Shown here one piece after another: positions 1-6,302 of a stretch of 41,744 nt of DNA. The stretch spans positions 1 through 41,744 of the forward strand of contig CAZGDV010000011.1 in NCBI GenBank assembly GCA_964524995.1, read 5' to 3'. The position numbers and the translations under genes were made by a program. Source of the stretch: CAZGDV01 sp964524995 (GTDB taxonomy: Bacteria > Chloroflexota > Dehalococcoidia > SZUA-161). Within the stretch, counting starts at the first letter, position 1. Each line of letters starts with the position of its first letter. Under the pieces are notes generated by a model that searched no databases, had not been told where the DNA came from, and saw only the letters and a list, made by a program, of their open reading frames with translations.

Positions 1-1
1 G

Positions 2-121
2 CAGAGTGTGAGGTGGGAGGGACTCGATGGCGATTCCCGCGAGGTCCCGAGCGGGATCTATTTCTATCGCGTCCAGGCGGGGGAGAGTGTCGAGACGCGG
101 AGAATGGTGTTGTTGAGATAG
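2..121 (+). CDS. C-terminal fragment of a secreted protein with FlgD-Ig-like sorting tail (5' end outside window)
   Basis: An open frame enters at the window edge and stops at TAG 119-121. The 39 visible residues contain SGIYFYRVQAGE followed by ETRRMVLLR and the stop. This G-[IV]-Y-F-Y-R...K/R-M-x-[LV]-L pattern is typical of the FlgD-Ig-like or type IX secretion-type C-terminal domains that end many extracellular proteins of the FCB superphylum. The role of the body of the protein cannot be known from this piece. It is host chromosome, lying before the tRNA that serves as the integration site. Confidence 0.7.
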   Translation, partial: QSVRWEGLDGDSREVPSGIYFYRVQAGESVETRRMVLLR

Positions 122-177
122 TGTTTCACGCCGTCGGGCGGTGGGCGTAGGCAGGGGGGCTGCCGCACAGAAAGCGC

Positions 178-206
178 TTGACACTCGACTCCGAGGTTTC
201 TATATT
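178..206 (+). promoter_or_regulatory. sigma-70-type promoter of the tRNA-fMet gene
   Basis: TTGACA (178-183) and TATATT (201-206) are separated by 17 bases. The expected transcription start falls about 10 bases before the mature tRNA 5' end at 223. It is the best-matching housekeeping promoter in the window and is oriented toward the tRNA. Confidence 0.8.
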
Positions 207-218
207 TACTATGCTTAA

Positions 219-299
<81 letters not shown>

Positions 300-301
300 A
301 C

Positions 302-1468
302 TTAAGTCCCCGGGACTCTTCGAGTTCCGGGGACGACTACTTTCAGGGTGGGAGTCGTTTTCGGGGGGTTTGCTACCGTTTTGCTACCTTTTTGATCTGA
401 CCAACGGAATCCAAGAGTCTCGTCCAGTCTCTCACCTACTGATGCGTTGGTCTCGGGCATCAGATGACCGTACCTATCGAGCGTCGTTTGGATCGACGCA
501 TGACCCACCTGAGACTGGATGAACTTCACGTTCTCTCCCTGTTCAAGAAGAAGAGCCACGTATGTGTGTCGTAGATCATGGAACCGAATCTTCCGTAGAC
601 CGGCGCGCCTCAACGCCGGCAGGAACTCTCTCTTGATGAGGTTGTCACCATCGAGAAACGTCCCGGCCTTGGAGGCGAAGACCAGCTCCTTGTCATTAGG
701 TTCTGACCTGACCATGTGCTTCCTCAGGGTCTGGGCGAGCGTGCCGGACATTACAATGGCCCGGACAGATCCCCTCGACTTCGGGGTCTGGAACCGACCA
801 CCCCAGAGTGACCTCCGAACGTGGATCATCCCGCTCTCCCAATCAATGTCTCCCCACTGGAGTCCAAGCATCTCTCCTCGCCGCATCCCGGTCATGATCG
901 CCGTCAGGAAGAACGGGTAGAACTCTTCACTGACATTGTCCAGAAAGAGCCGAGCCTCATCCGGAGTCAGGAAGCCCATCTCCTTGTACTCTTGCCTCGG
1001 CTTCTCCACGTACTGAGCAGGATTCGTCCGCAGGTACTGCCAACGGACAGCGATCGAGAACATCTTCTTGAGCGGGACGAGGGAGTTGCTGATAGACTTG
1101 GGACTGAGCTTGCCCTCGTTCAGCTTCTCAGAAACGTACGTCTGTACATCCTCCGGAGTGATGTCTGTCAGTCTCATGTACCCGAAGTGCGGAACCAGAT
1201 GCTTCCCAAGCCAATTCTGGTATCCCTTCAGGGTCGATGGTTTGATCGCCGTCCGGCAGTACTCCCGGAGCCACTTCTCGGCGAACTCCTTGAATGTAGT
1301 TTTTGGGAGCTCCCGATGTGTACCCTTGTTGACTGCATCCATCCGCTCTGCGAGGACCCGCTCGGCCTCTCTCTTACTTGGACCGACCGCTTCCCACTTC
1401 CGCTTTCCACGCAGCGGGTAGATAGCGTAGTAGATCTTCTTTCTCTTCCTAATCGTGCCCCTGGCCAT
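302..1468 (-). CDS. int: tyrosine recombinase (phage/island integrase)
   Basis: The 388-residue protein starts at ATG 1468, preceded by AGGAGG six bases upstream; a longer reading frame from TTG 1570 has no such site. It has an N-terminal arm-binding/SAM-like domain (about residues 45-150) and a C-terminal catalytic domain. The catalytic set is visible: R196 in GMRRGEMLGLQW, K229, H297-x-x-R300 in HDLRHTY, H323 in GHAS, and nucleophile Y333 in LDRYGH. It should integrate and excise the island at the tRNA-fMet 3' half, from which its stop codon is only a few bases away. Its C-terminal coding region contains the direct repeats at 369-388 that look like its own arm-binding sites, an arrangement common in such integrases. 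Nothing in the active site looks damaged. Confidence 0.96.
   Translation of the reverse strand: MARGTIRKRKKIYYAIYPLRGKRKWEAVGPSKREAERVLAERMDAVNKGTHRELPKTTFKEFAEKWLREYCRTAIKPSTLKGYQNWLGKHLVPHFGYMRLTDITPEDVQTYVSEKLNEGKLSPKSISNSLVPLKKMFSIAVRWQYLRTNPAQYVEKPRQEYKEMGFLTPDEARLFLDNVSEEFYPFFLTAIMTGMRRGEMLGLQWGDIDWESGMIHVRRSLWGGRFQTPKSRGSVRAIVMSGTLAQTLRKHMVRSEPNDKELVFASKAGTFLDGDNLIKREFLPALRRAGLRKIRFHDLRHTYVALLLEQGENVKFIQSQVGHASIQTTLDRYGHLMPETNASVGERLDETLGFRWSDQKGSKTVANPPKTTPTLKVVVPGTRRVPGT
306..334. terminator. 13-bp hairpin between tRNA and integrase (possible bidirectional terminator)
   Basis: GTCCCCGGGACTC (306-318) pairs with GAGTTCCGGGGAC (322-334) through 13 base pairs, one of them G:T, with a 3-base loop. 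It lies just after the tRNA and overlaps the last codons of the integrase, giving that protein a repetitive VPGT...VPGT tail. No clear T run follows on either strand, so termination is inferred only from position and stability. Confidence 0.45.
369..388 (+). promoter_or_regulatory. integrase arm-type sites, left end
   Basis: TTTGCTACCG (369-378) is followed directly by TTTTGCTACC (379-388). The same pair of words (TTTGCTACCG and TTTGCTAACG) occurs near the right end (41094-41114), and inverted at 25253-25271 and 32609-32627. Position near both ends of the element and repetition fit arm-type binding sites for the integrase N-terminal domain. Binding itself is inferred. Confidence 0.6.
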
Positions 1469-1600
1469 TCTCCACCTCCTTCCCCCGCCAGGAGCCCAAA
1501 CAGCTACTGTAATTATAACATACAGAGCCGCAGGAGTCCCGTCCGCACTTCGCCGGCCCGAACAGGACAATCCCGGAATCCCCGCTGGCAGTTCTTGCGT

Positions 1601-1783
1601 CTATTTGTTTCCTCGGTGGTCCTCAATGAATTTGTGTACTTCCTCGATCCGGAATCGGAGGTACTTTCCCACCTTGTAGTGGGGGATCTTCTCAGGCCCC
1701 CTGCGTCTCGTTCGGTCATAGATCCAGGACGGCGGGACCTTGAACAGGTCCGCGACCTCTCTGACGGTCAAAAGCTGCTCCAC
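1601..1783 (-). CDS. excisionase-like helix-turn-helix protein
   Basis: A small HTH_17/MerR-type DNA-binding protein of about 60 residues. It has LLTVREVADLFKV, then WIYDRTRRR and KVGKYLRFR, the usual winged-helix layout of Xis/AlpA-like proteins. GTG 1783 is favoured because GGGGAGG lies seven bases upstream. GTG 1786 and a 22-residue longer form from GTG 1852 are possible. It lies between the serine recombinase and the integrase on the same strand, where an excisionase is expected. By analogy it would bend DNA at the att site and steer the integrase toward excision. Confidence 0.8.
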   Translation of the reverse strand: MEQLLTVREVADLFKVPPSWIYDRTRRRGPEKIPHYKVGKYLRFRIEEVHKFIEDHRGNK

Positions 1784-1900
1784 CACCAATCCTCCCCAGG
1801 TTGGACTGCGCCTTGTCCTCCGAGCAGCGAATGTTGTCCGCTTTTTCGCCACCTCTCAAGCGACTGGTCAACGTTAGAATCTCGCCTCGAGGCCTCTGGT

Positions 1901-2914
1901 TTATTGCTCCCTAGCAGTAGGTCTCGGTTTCACCTCTGCCAGCATACTCGGCACCTCGAAGTCCGAGCACACCTCGGGCGTCAGAAACCTGCCCTTCCTG
2001 TAGGAAAAGCCCTCTGGGAACAATGCTTCCTGGAAGTACTTCTTCAGACGAAAGGGTGCCAGATACCAGATCCAACCCCACTCGGGATATCGGTCTCGGA
2101 GACACACCAGGATGGTCTCACGTCGCCACGCTTTGCACGGATTGCGTTTCAGCTCTCCCTTCATCTCTGCGATCCAGGCCTTCTTCCTTCCCGCCTTCAG
2201 TCGCATGTTGTCCAGGAGACCCAAGAAGCCTCCCTCAACCTCCTCTTGGCGCACACGGATTCTCACGCGGCAACTGCGATTCGTGCAAAAGTAGTAGCTG
2301 TATTTTCCCCCCCGACCGGTCGATGTGGACGCCGTCACCACGGCTCCACAGACTGGACAATACAGGAGGCCGCGTAGGGGAAACTCGGGATTGGCTTTGG
2401 TTCGGTGTGCCCTGTGCCCTGGATTCACTTCTCGCACCCCGGCGCTGTTGCCCGTTGTGTCGGAGTTCTCACGTTTCTTCTTTCGTGCCCAGGCTTCCTT
2501 CGCACGGACAGACATGCGGTTCTTCTTCAACTCGGCCAAAGCTACAGCGATTCGTTCTGAGAGCTGCCCCATAATGCCTTCCCCAATGAACTCGGTCACA
2601 GACCGGATTCTCACATCGTATCGCGAGAGCTCGTCTCGAACACGATAGTGGTGGTCGAAATCCCGAGATAACCTGCTCACCTCGAAGACCAGCACGATGT
2701 CCACCCTGGCTGCATTCTCAGAACAGAACTTGAGCATCTCCCCCAGCTTGGGGCGGTCCAGCGTCCAACCCGGGTATCCCTCTTCCCGGAAGATCCTCAG
2801 AATCTTGATTCTGTGCCTCGCGCAGTACTTCCGACACCGTTGCTCCTGCCTTCTAAGATGGCGCTTCTTCACCTGCCTCGGCGTGCTGACCCTCAGATAC
2901 AGGACTGCATTCAT
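1901..2914 (-). CDS. serine recombinase with shortened middle domain
   Basis: The resolvase-type catalytic domain is complete: YLRVST with the nucleophilic serine at about residue 10, then SRLSRD in the conserved arginine region. After the long helix (to about residue 155) only some 40 residues precede the zinc ribbon (CPVCG...CTNRSC). The roughly 100-residue recombinase domain (PF07508) normally found there is missing or reduced, so the protein is 337 residues, shorter than typical large serine recombinases. ATG 2914 sits directly after the stop of the upstream gene (TGAGATG), suggesting coupled translation; GTG 2929 is an alternative. It could be a decayed integrase of an earlier element or a distinct resolvase. 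The catalytic residues look intact. Confidence 0.85.
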   Translation of the reverse strand: MNAVLYLRVSTPRQVKKRHLRRQEQRCRKYCARHRIKILRIFREEGYPGWTLDRPKLGEMLKFCSENAARVDIVLVFEVSRLSRDFDHHYRVRDELSRYDVRIRSVTEFIGEGIMGQLSERIAVALAELKKNRMSVRAKEAWARKKKRENSDTTGNSAGVREVNPGHRAHRTKANPEFPLRGLLYCPVCGAVVTASTSTGRGGKYSYYFCTNRSCRVRIRVRQEEVEGGFLGLLDNMRLKAGRKKAWIAEMKGELKRNPCKAWRRETILVCLRDRYPEWGWIWYLAPFRLKKYFQEALFPEGFSYRKGRFLTPEVCSDFEVPSMLAEVKPRPTAREQ

Positions 2915-2915
2915 C

Positions 2916-3404
2916 TCAAGCTTTGTCACTCCCGGCCCCGCAATCCCGCTGTCTCTGCTTGCACCGACGAGAGGCTCGTATTCCCGCCTTGATCTCTCGA
3001 CCCCTCTTGTCCTTTTCGTATTGGCCTATGTCAACGGCAATTCTCTCCAACAGATCACCGATCTCGTGCCCGCTCTCTCGTTCAGTCGCGGAACGCACCA
3101 GGATTCCATACCTTCCAAGTACGACCCGCACAGCATAGGTTTCGTTCTTCTTGCTCGCAATCCCGTCTCGTTTCCAGACAACCACGTAGTCGAGCTTGGA
3201 TTTGCGACGACGGCAGTGTTCGAGCATCTCGTCCAGCTTGGGGCGGTTGTCGACGTTCCCGCCGACACATGCGTCGTGAAATACTGCATCCACTGTTATT
3301 CCATTGCGCTGGCAGAAACGCCTGCAAAACACTTCCTGACTTCGGAGTCTTCGTTTCACATTGTCGCCCTGATTTCCCACCCAACAGAAGATTACAGCTC
3401 TCAT
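2916..3404 (-). CDS. resolvase-fold protein lacking catalytic residues
   Basis: The 162-residue protein aligns by eye along the whole resolvase domain of its downstream neighbour: AVIF...CRRFCQRNGI, NRPKLDEMLEHCRRR, LDYVVVW, GILVRSATE, LERIAVDIGQ. The active-site segment reads CWVGNQGD where active enzymes have RVST, so the serine is gone. The SRLSRD region is RDGIAS. It is therefore probably unable to cut DNA. Start ATG 3404 is preferred because AAGGAG lies six bases upstream. It ends with no zinc ribbon. Either a decaying duplicate or a regulatory/structural partner of the active recombinase; the intact frame and good ribosome site argue against recent inactivation. Confidence 0.75.
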   Translation of the reverse strand: MRAVIFCWVGNQGDNVKRRLRSQEVFCRRFCQRNGITVDAVFHDACVGGNVDNRPKLDEMLEHCRRRKSKLDYVVVWKRDGIASKKNETYAVRVVLGRYGILVRSATERESGHEIGDLLERIAVDIGQYEKDKRGREIKAGIRASRRCKQRQRDCGAGSDKA

Positions 3405-3478
3405 TCTCATCTCCTTAATCCGTCCCCACGATCTCGTGCTGGCCGCGGGTCACCTCAACAGACGCCGGATCCCATCCG

Positions 3479-3634
3479 TCAGTTCTTCTCCCCCGGCGGC
3501 GCGCTATGGTCTTTGAATGGACCGGTTTCTTTGATAACTCGAACGTCTGTGATTCCCTTGCGCCGACAATGCTCCCGGCACATTCGCTCCTGTTCCTTCG
3601 AATTACTTACTCTGACGTAGATCGTTCCCTTCAT
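3479..3634 (-). CDS. 51-residue serine-recombinase N-terminal fragment
   Basis: This short frame begins with ATG 3634, preceded by AGGAGG at six bases, one of the best ribosome sites in the module. The protein starts IYVRVSNSKEQERMC and continues EHCRRKGI. This is the first strand and helix of a resolvase domain, including the serine in RVS. It stops after 51 residues, so helices, the remaining active site and any DNA-binding part are absent. It overlaps the end of the MerR gene by 32 bases, so it is expected to be co-translated. It may be a truncated relic whose start has survived or a micro-protein; its function is unknown. Confidence 0.55.
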   Translation of the reverse strand: MKGTIYVRVSNSKEQERMCREHCRRKGITDVRVIKETGPFKDHSAPPGEKN

Positions 3635-4412
3635 TTTCAGCCTCCTCTTTTGGCATAGGAATTGGCTCGGCTCCCATCGCTTCGAGAACCTTGTTGATCA
3701 AGCTACTGACGGGACGTACAACTAGCGGTCTGCTCACCAGCAGATAGGACACGAAGGAGCCGGCGAGCTCCGATTCCCTCACAAACCCGAACATCCCTCG
3801 GAAATCTGTGAACAGAACCGGCTCCTCTCCGTCATCCATGGCAATAGTGGCATGGGCAATCGGCGCACACGCCCGCGCATGTGCCAAGAGCGCGTTCTCC
3901 ATACGCCGGCGGTTACCTTCGTCCTCTGTCTCGTGACGGCGGGGCAAGCCGAAGATTTCGAAGGTCCTCTCGGAATAGAAGGAGGGAATGGGGAGTGATG
4001 CCAGGTCCAGGTACTGGCTCCGATCGGGTTCCGGCCATTCGAGGTCTTTGATTGACCGGATGCTCTCCTTAGCGGATTCCAGTATCGGCGTGTGGAAAGT
4101 TTCGAGGTAGTAACGATATGAATCGCCGTTCCACGGTTCGCCCACCAACCAGTGAACAAGGGGACCCAGCAATGCCAGAGGGGTGCTGAAATCATCTCGG
4201 AATTCCCGGGCAAGACGGAGAGCAACCACATCCTGAATACTGAACGCGCGCCACCCTCGCTTTCCACGGCGACTGTGTGGCAAGGCGCCGCGCTCATCCC
4301 AATCGTTGAATTGCCGGTAGCTCAAACCCGTTACTTCCATCGCTTGTTTCGGCGTTAGATCTCGGGACGGGAGCATCGATTCCGGGACCTCCGGAAACAC
4401 TTTGGCCGTCAT
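3603..4412 (-). CDS. MerR-family transcriptional regulator
   Basis: The 269-residue protein has a MerR-type winged helix-turn-helix at about residues 18-75: TPKQAMEVTGLSYRQFNDWD, then RGWRAFSIQDVVALRLAR. A long C-terminal region of about 190 residues follows that I do not recognise. ATG 4412 has GGAGG six bases upstream. It is the first gene of the minus-strand recombination module and has its own promoter-like sequence. A role in controlling excision or the downstream recombinases is likely by position. The effector, if any, cannot be read from the sequence. No cysteine cluster typical of metal-sensing MerR proteins is seen. Confidence 0.85.
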   Translation of the reverse strand: MTAKVFPEVPESMLPSRDLTPKQAMEVTGLSYRQFNDWDERGALPHSRRGKRGWRAFSIQDVVALRLAREFRDDFSTPLALLGPLVHWLVGEPWNGDSYRYYLETFHTPILESAKESIRSIKDLEWPEPDRSQYLDLASLPIPSFYSERTFEIFGLPRRHETEDEGNRRRMENALLAHARACAPIAHATIAMDDGEEPVLFTDFRGMFGFVRESELAGSFVSYLLVSRPLVVRPVSSLINKVLEAMGAEPIPMPKEEAENEGNDLRQSK

Positions 4413-4449
4413 GTCGAACCTCCAGAGTAATGAGGATCCTCAGGACCAA

Positions 4450-4476
4450 TTTATACGGTTACAGTTCAATTGTCAA
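4450..4476 (-). promoter_or_regulatory. promoter of the MerR/recombinase operon
   Basis: On the minus strand TTGACA (4476-4471) is followed by TATAAA (4455-4450) at a 15-base spacing, or TAAATT at 17. The start codon at 4412 is about 30 bases beyond. The non-standard spacing could suit a repressed or activator-dependent promoter. The AT-rich sequence contrasts with its surroundings. Confidence 0.5.
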
Positions 4477-5029
4477 GACTCAAGTTGTATCTAGTTGTTA
4501 TTCAATGCATTACGTGCATGGCGAAAGAGCCCAAGTATGGCTCATGAGAAGCACTTGGGGTGGGGATGAAGAAGGACACACGCAGACCCGGGATCGTACC
4601 GTGTAAGTGCTTGCGACGGAGTCCTGCCGGTCTACCCTTCCAGGAGCAGAGACGGATAGGCTTCGACACGATTCATCCGTTGGTGTCATGAGGCCACAGG
4701 AGACAGCGCCCTCAAAAGTACAATCCGAGATCCCGGCGTCGCATCAAAGAGACGATAACGCCGCGCGCGTCTGCCACCCCCCCCGCAGCTTTTTTCTGAA
4801 TCGGGGATCCGGCTCGACGCTGAGGTGGAGTCGAAGGGAGGGCAATGATCGAGTACACATGCGCGTGGCATCGGTGGATGGCCACGTGGTCCTGTCACCG
4901 TCATTGCGTCGCTGGTTCTGCTGAGCATCGAGGCACGATCGTTCACATGGCAAGTTGAATATGTCATGAAGCAGATTGGAATGGCGTTAAAAGATAGACG
5001 GCGAACTGCGCGGCGATCAGAGAGAGGGT

Positions 5030-5049
5030 TACTGCACAAATGTGCAGTA
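5030..5049. promoter_or_regulatory. 20-bp palindrome, operator-like
   Basis: TACTGCACA and TGTGCAGTA form a perfect 9+9 inverted repeat around a two-base AA centre. The size fits a binding site for a dimeric regulator. It lies about 60 bases before the repeat array. Which protein binds is unknown; the MerR-type regulator of this module is a candidate. Confidence 0.5.
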
Positions 5050-5068
5050 GGCGTAGTGGGCTCCAGCT

Positions 5069-5080
5069 GATTACGTAATC
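5069..5080. promoter_or_regulatory. GATTACGTAATC palindrome
   Basis: A perfect 12-bp palindrome whose core TTACGTAA recurs at 15130-15137 and twice in the att-like sequence at 25241-25338; near-copies lie at 32641-32666. The recurrence suggests a common binding protein. Confidence 0.45.
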
Positions 5081-5095
5081 TCCCTCAGGGCGCCA

Positions 5096-5433
5096 ATTAC
5101 ACACGGCGTTTTTTTCGGGATTCACCGTAGCTTACCGTAGCTTCTCACCCCGCGTGGTTTTCGCTGCAACAGTGGAATTGCTATACAGTTACGGGCAAGA
5201 AGGTCCCTCGCGGCAAGTTACAGTTCACCGTAGCTTGCGGTACTGGTCTTGGGGGCACGTCAACGAGCGCTCTGCAGTCCTAATCGAACATCCATTGAAG
5301 TCTACATGATGGCCGCAGTCGTGACAGTCGGTCCAATGCTTCCTCCCCTCACGTCTACCCTGGTTTCGTGGTGTGAGTTCATCACTGGGATTTCCATCAT
5401 TGGAGGCTCTTACGAGTTCACTTTCGGGGCTTC
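5096..5433 (+). repeat. long tandem repeat, unit 1 (338 bp)
   Basis: The unit begins ATTACACACGGCG followed by a T run. Its specific word ACCGTAGCTT occurs three times: 5124-5133, directly repeated at 5134-5143, and 5227-5236. AAGTTACAGT (5215-5224) lies just before the third copy and pairs with it as a hairpin (one mismatch, one G:T in the stem). The rest (CAGTTACGGGC, GGTCCCTCG, ATCGAACATCC, GTGTGAGTTCATCAC) is shared with the other units. Short frames across it differ between units and look non-coding. Confidence 0.9.
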
Positions 5434-5763
5434 ATTACACACGGCGTTTTTTCAGGATTCACTGCACCTTACTGTACCTTCTCACTCCCCACGGTTTTTG
5501 CTCTAACCATCGAAGGTCCGGACAGTTACGGGCGGTGACGCTCCTCGACGGCAAGTTACAGTGTACTGCACCTTCCGGCACTGATCTTAGGGCACTCCGC
5601 TGGGAACGCGATGCAGTCCCAATCGAACACCCATCGAAGTCTGCATAATTGCCCCAGGCCTGGCAGCCAATCTCTCCCTCGCGCTTACCTTGACTTCGTG
5701 GTGTGAGTACATCACAGCGATGTCTATCCGTGGAGCCTCCTGCAAGTTCATCTTCCGGGCTTC
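5434..5763 (+). repeat. long tandem repeat, unit 2 (330 bp)
   Basis: Same layout as unit 1 but with word ACTGCACCTT (5461-5470), variant ACTGTACCTT (5471-5480), and ACTGCACCTT again at 5565-5574. The hairpin's left arm is AAGTTACAGT (5553-5562). Distances between the elements match unit 1 to within one base: left arm to third word is 12 bases in both, second word to left arm 81 or 82. The stem here has two mismatches on this strand. Confidence 0.9.
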
Positions 5764-6103
5764 ATTACACCCGGCGTTTTTTTCAGGATTTACTACGACT
5801 TACCACGACTTCCCACTCCCTATGGTTTTCGCTGTAACCATCGAATTGCCAAACAGGTACGGCCAACAAGGTCCCTCGACGGCAAGTCGTAGTGTAGTAC
5901 GACTTCCGATATGCTCTTGGGGCACTCCAGATGGGAGCGCTCTGAAGTCCTCGTCGAACATCCGTGGAGGTCCACACGATTACCCCACTCCTAGAAGTCG
6001 GTCCACTGCTTCCTTCCCTCGCGTCTACCTTGGCTTCGTGGTGTGAGTTCATCACAGCGGTGTCCGTCCCTGGGGGTTCTTACATATTCGACTTCGGGCC
6101 TTC
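5764..6103 (+). repeat. long tandem repeat, unit 3 (340 bp)
   Basis: Word ACTACGACTT (5792-5801), ACCACGACTT (5802-5811) and AGTACGACTT (5896-5905), with left arm AAGTCGTAGT (5884-5893). Here the hairpin CGG-c-AAGTCGTA...TACGACTT-CCG is perfect apart from one bulged base. The left arm is also an exact complement of the first word. Compared with unit 1, three stem positions have changed on both sides in a compensating way. Confidence 0.9.
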
Positions 6104-6302
6104 ATTACACGCGGCGTTTCTCCCAGGACTTGGGGGCGCTTTCCGTCTTTCCTAATTGCCCTTGGGAATCCCCGTGGTCTTCCCAGTCGTGACACTCAGT
6201 CCTCTCTGATCTCACCCCTCACTTCTACCCTTGCTTTGTAATTTCGAAGTCATTACAGTAATATCAGTTTTCGGGAACACTGCCTCGTGGGAGCGACCAG
6301 CC
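6104..6302 (+). repeat. degenerate fourth repeat unit forming the 5' leader of the restriction gene
   Basis: It begins with the same ATTACACGCGGCG start but lacks the words and hairpin. Later parts (CAGTCGTGACACTCAGTCC, CACTTCTACCCTTGCTTTGT, TTCATTACAG-like) match the second half of the complete units. The middle of the unit has therefore been lost. The restriction gene's start codon at 6303 follows directly, so this remnant is the leader of its mRNA or carries its promoter. Confidence 0.7.

Larger units (their letters stand above)
4477..5095. other. long non-coding stretch with palindromes
   Basis: About 620 bases in which no frame has a ribosome site or recognisable protein. It contains a diverged copy of a sequence also found at 15831-15888 (here 4742-4807, ending in GCAGCTTTTTTCTGAA). 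It also has a 20-bp perfect palindrome at 5030-5049 and a 12-bp palindrome at 5069-5080. It separates the minus-strand recombination operon from the plus-strand repeat array and defence genes, so regulatory use is plausible. Confidence 0.6.

Noticed and set aside
821..2377. 518-codon open frame on the plus strand over the integrase and recombinase genes
   Set aside because: It is antisense to genes with clear catalytic motifs and ribosome sites; its own sequence is rich in S, P, R and L with no domain, as expected for a shadow frame.
4607..5039. Opposed frames of 105 and 117 codons before the repeat array
   Set aside because: Neither has a start signal or recognisable sequence, and they overlap almost fully on opposite strands.
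5249..6055. Several open frames of 85-118 codons across the tandem repeats
   Set aside because: Corresponding units give unrelated or interrupted peptides and none has a ribosome site; the conserved feature is the nucleotide words and hairpin, not a protein.
5096..6103. CRISPR array
   Set aside because: Units are over 300 bases with only 10-base variable words in fixed places; there are no short identical repeats with spacers and no cas genes.
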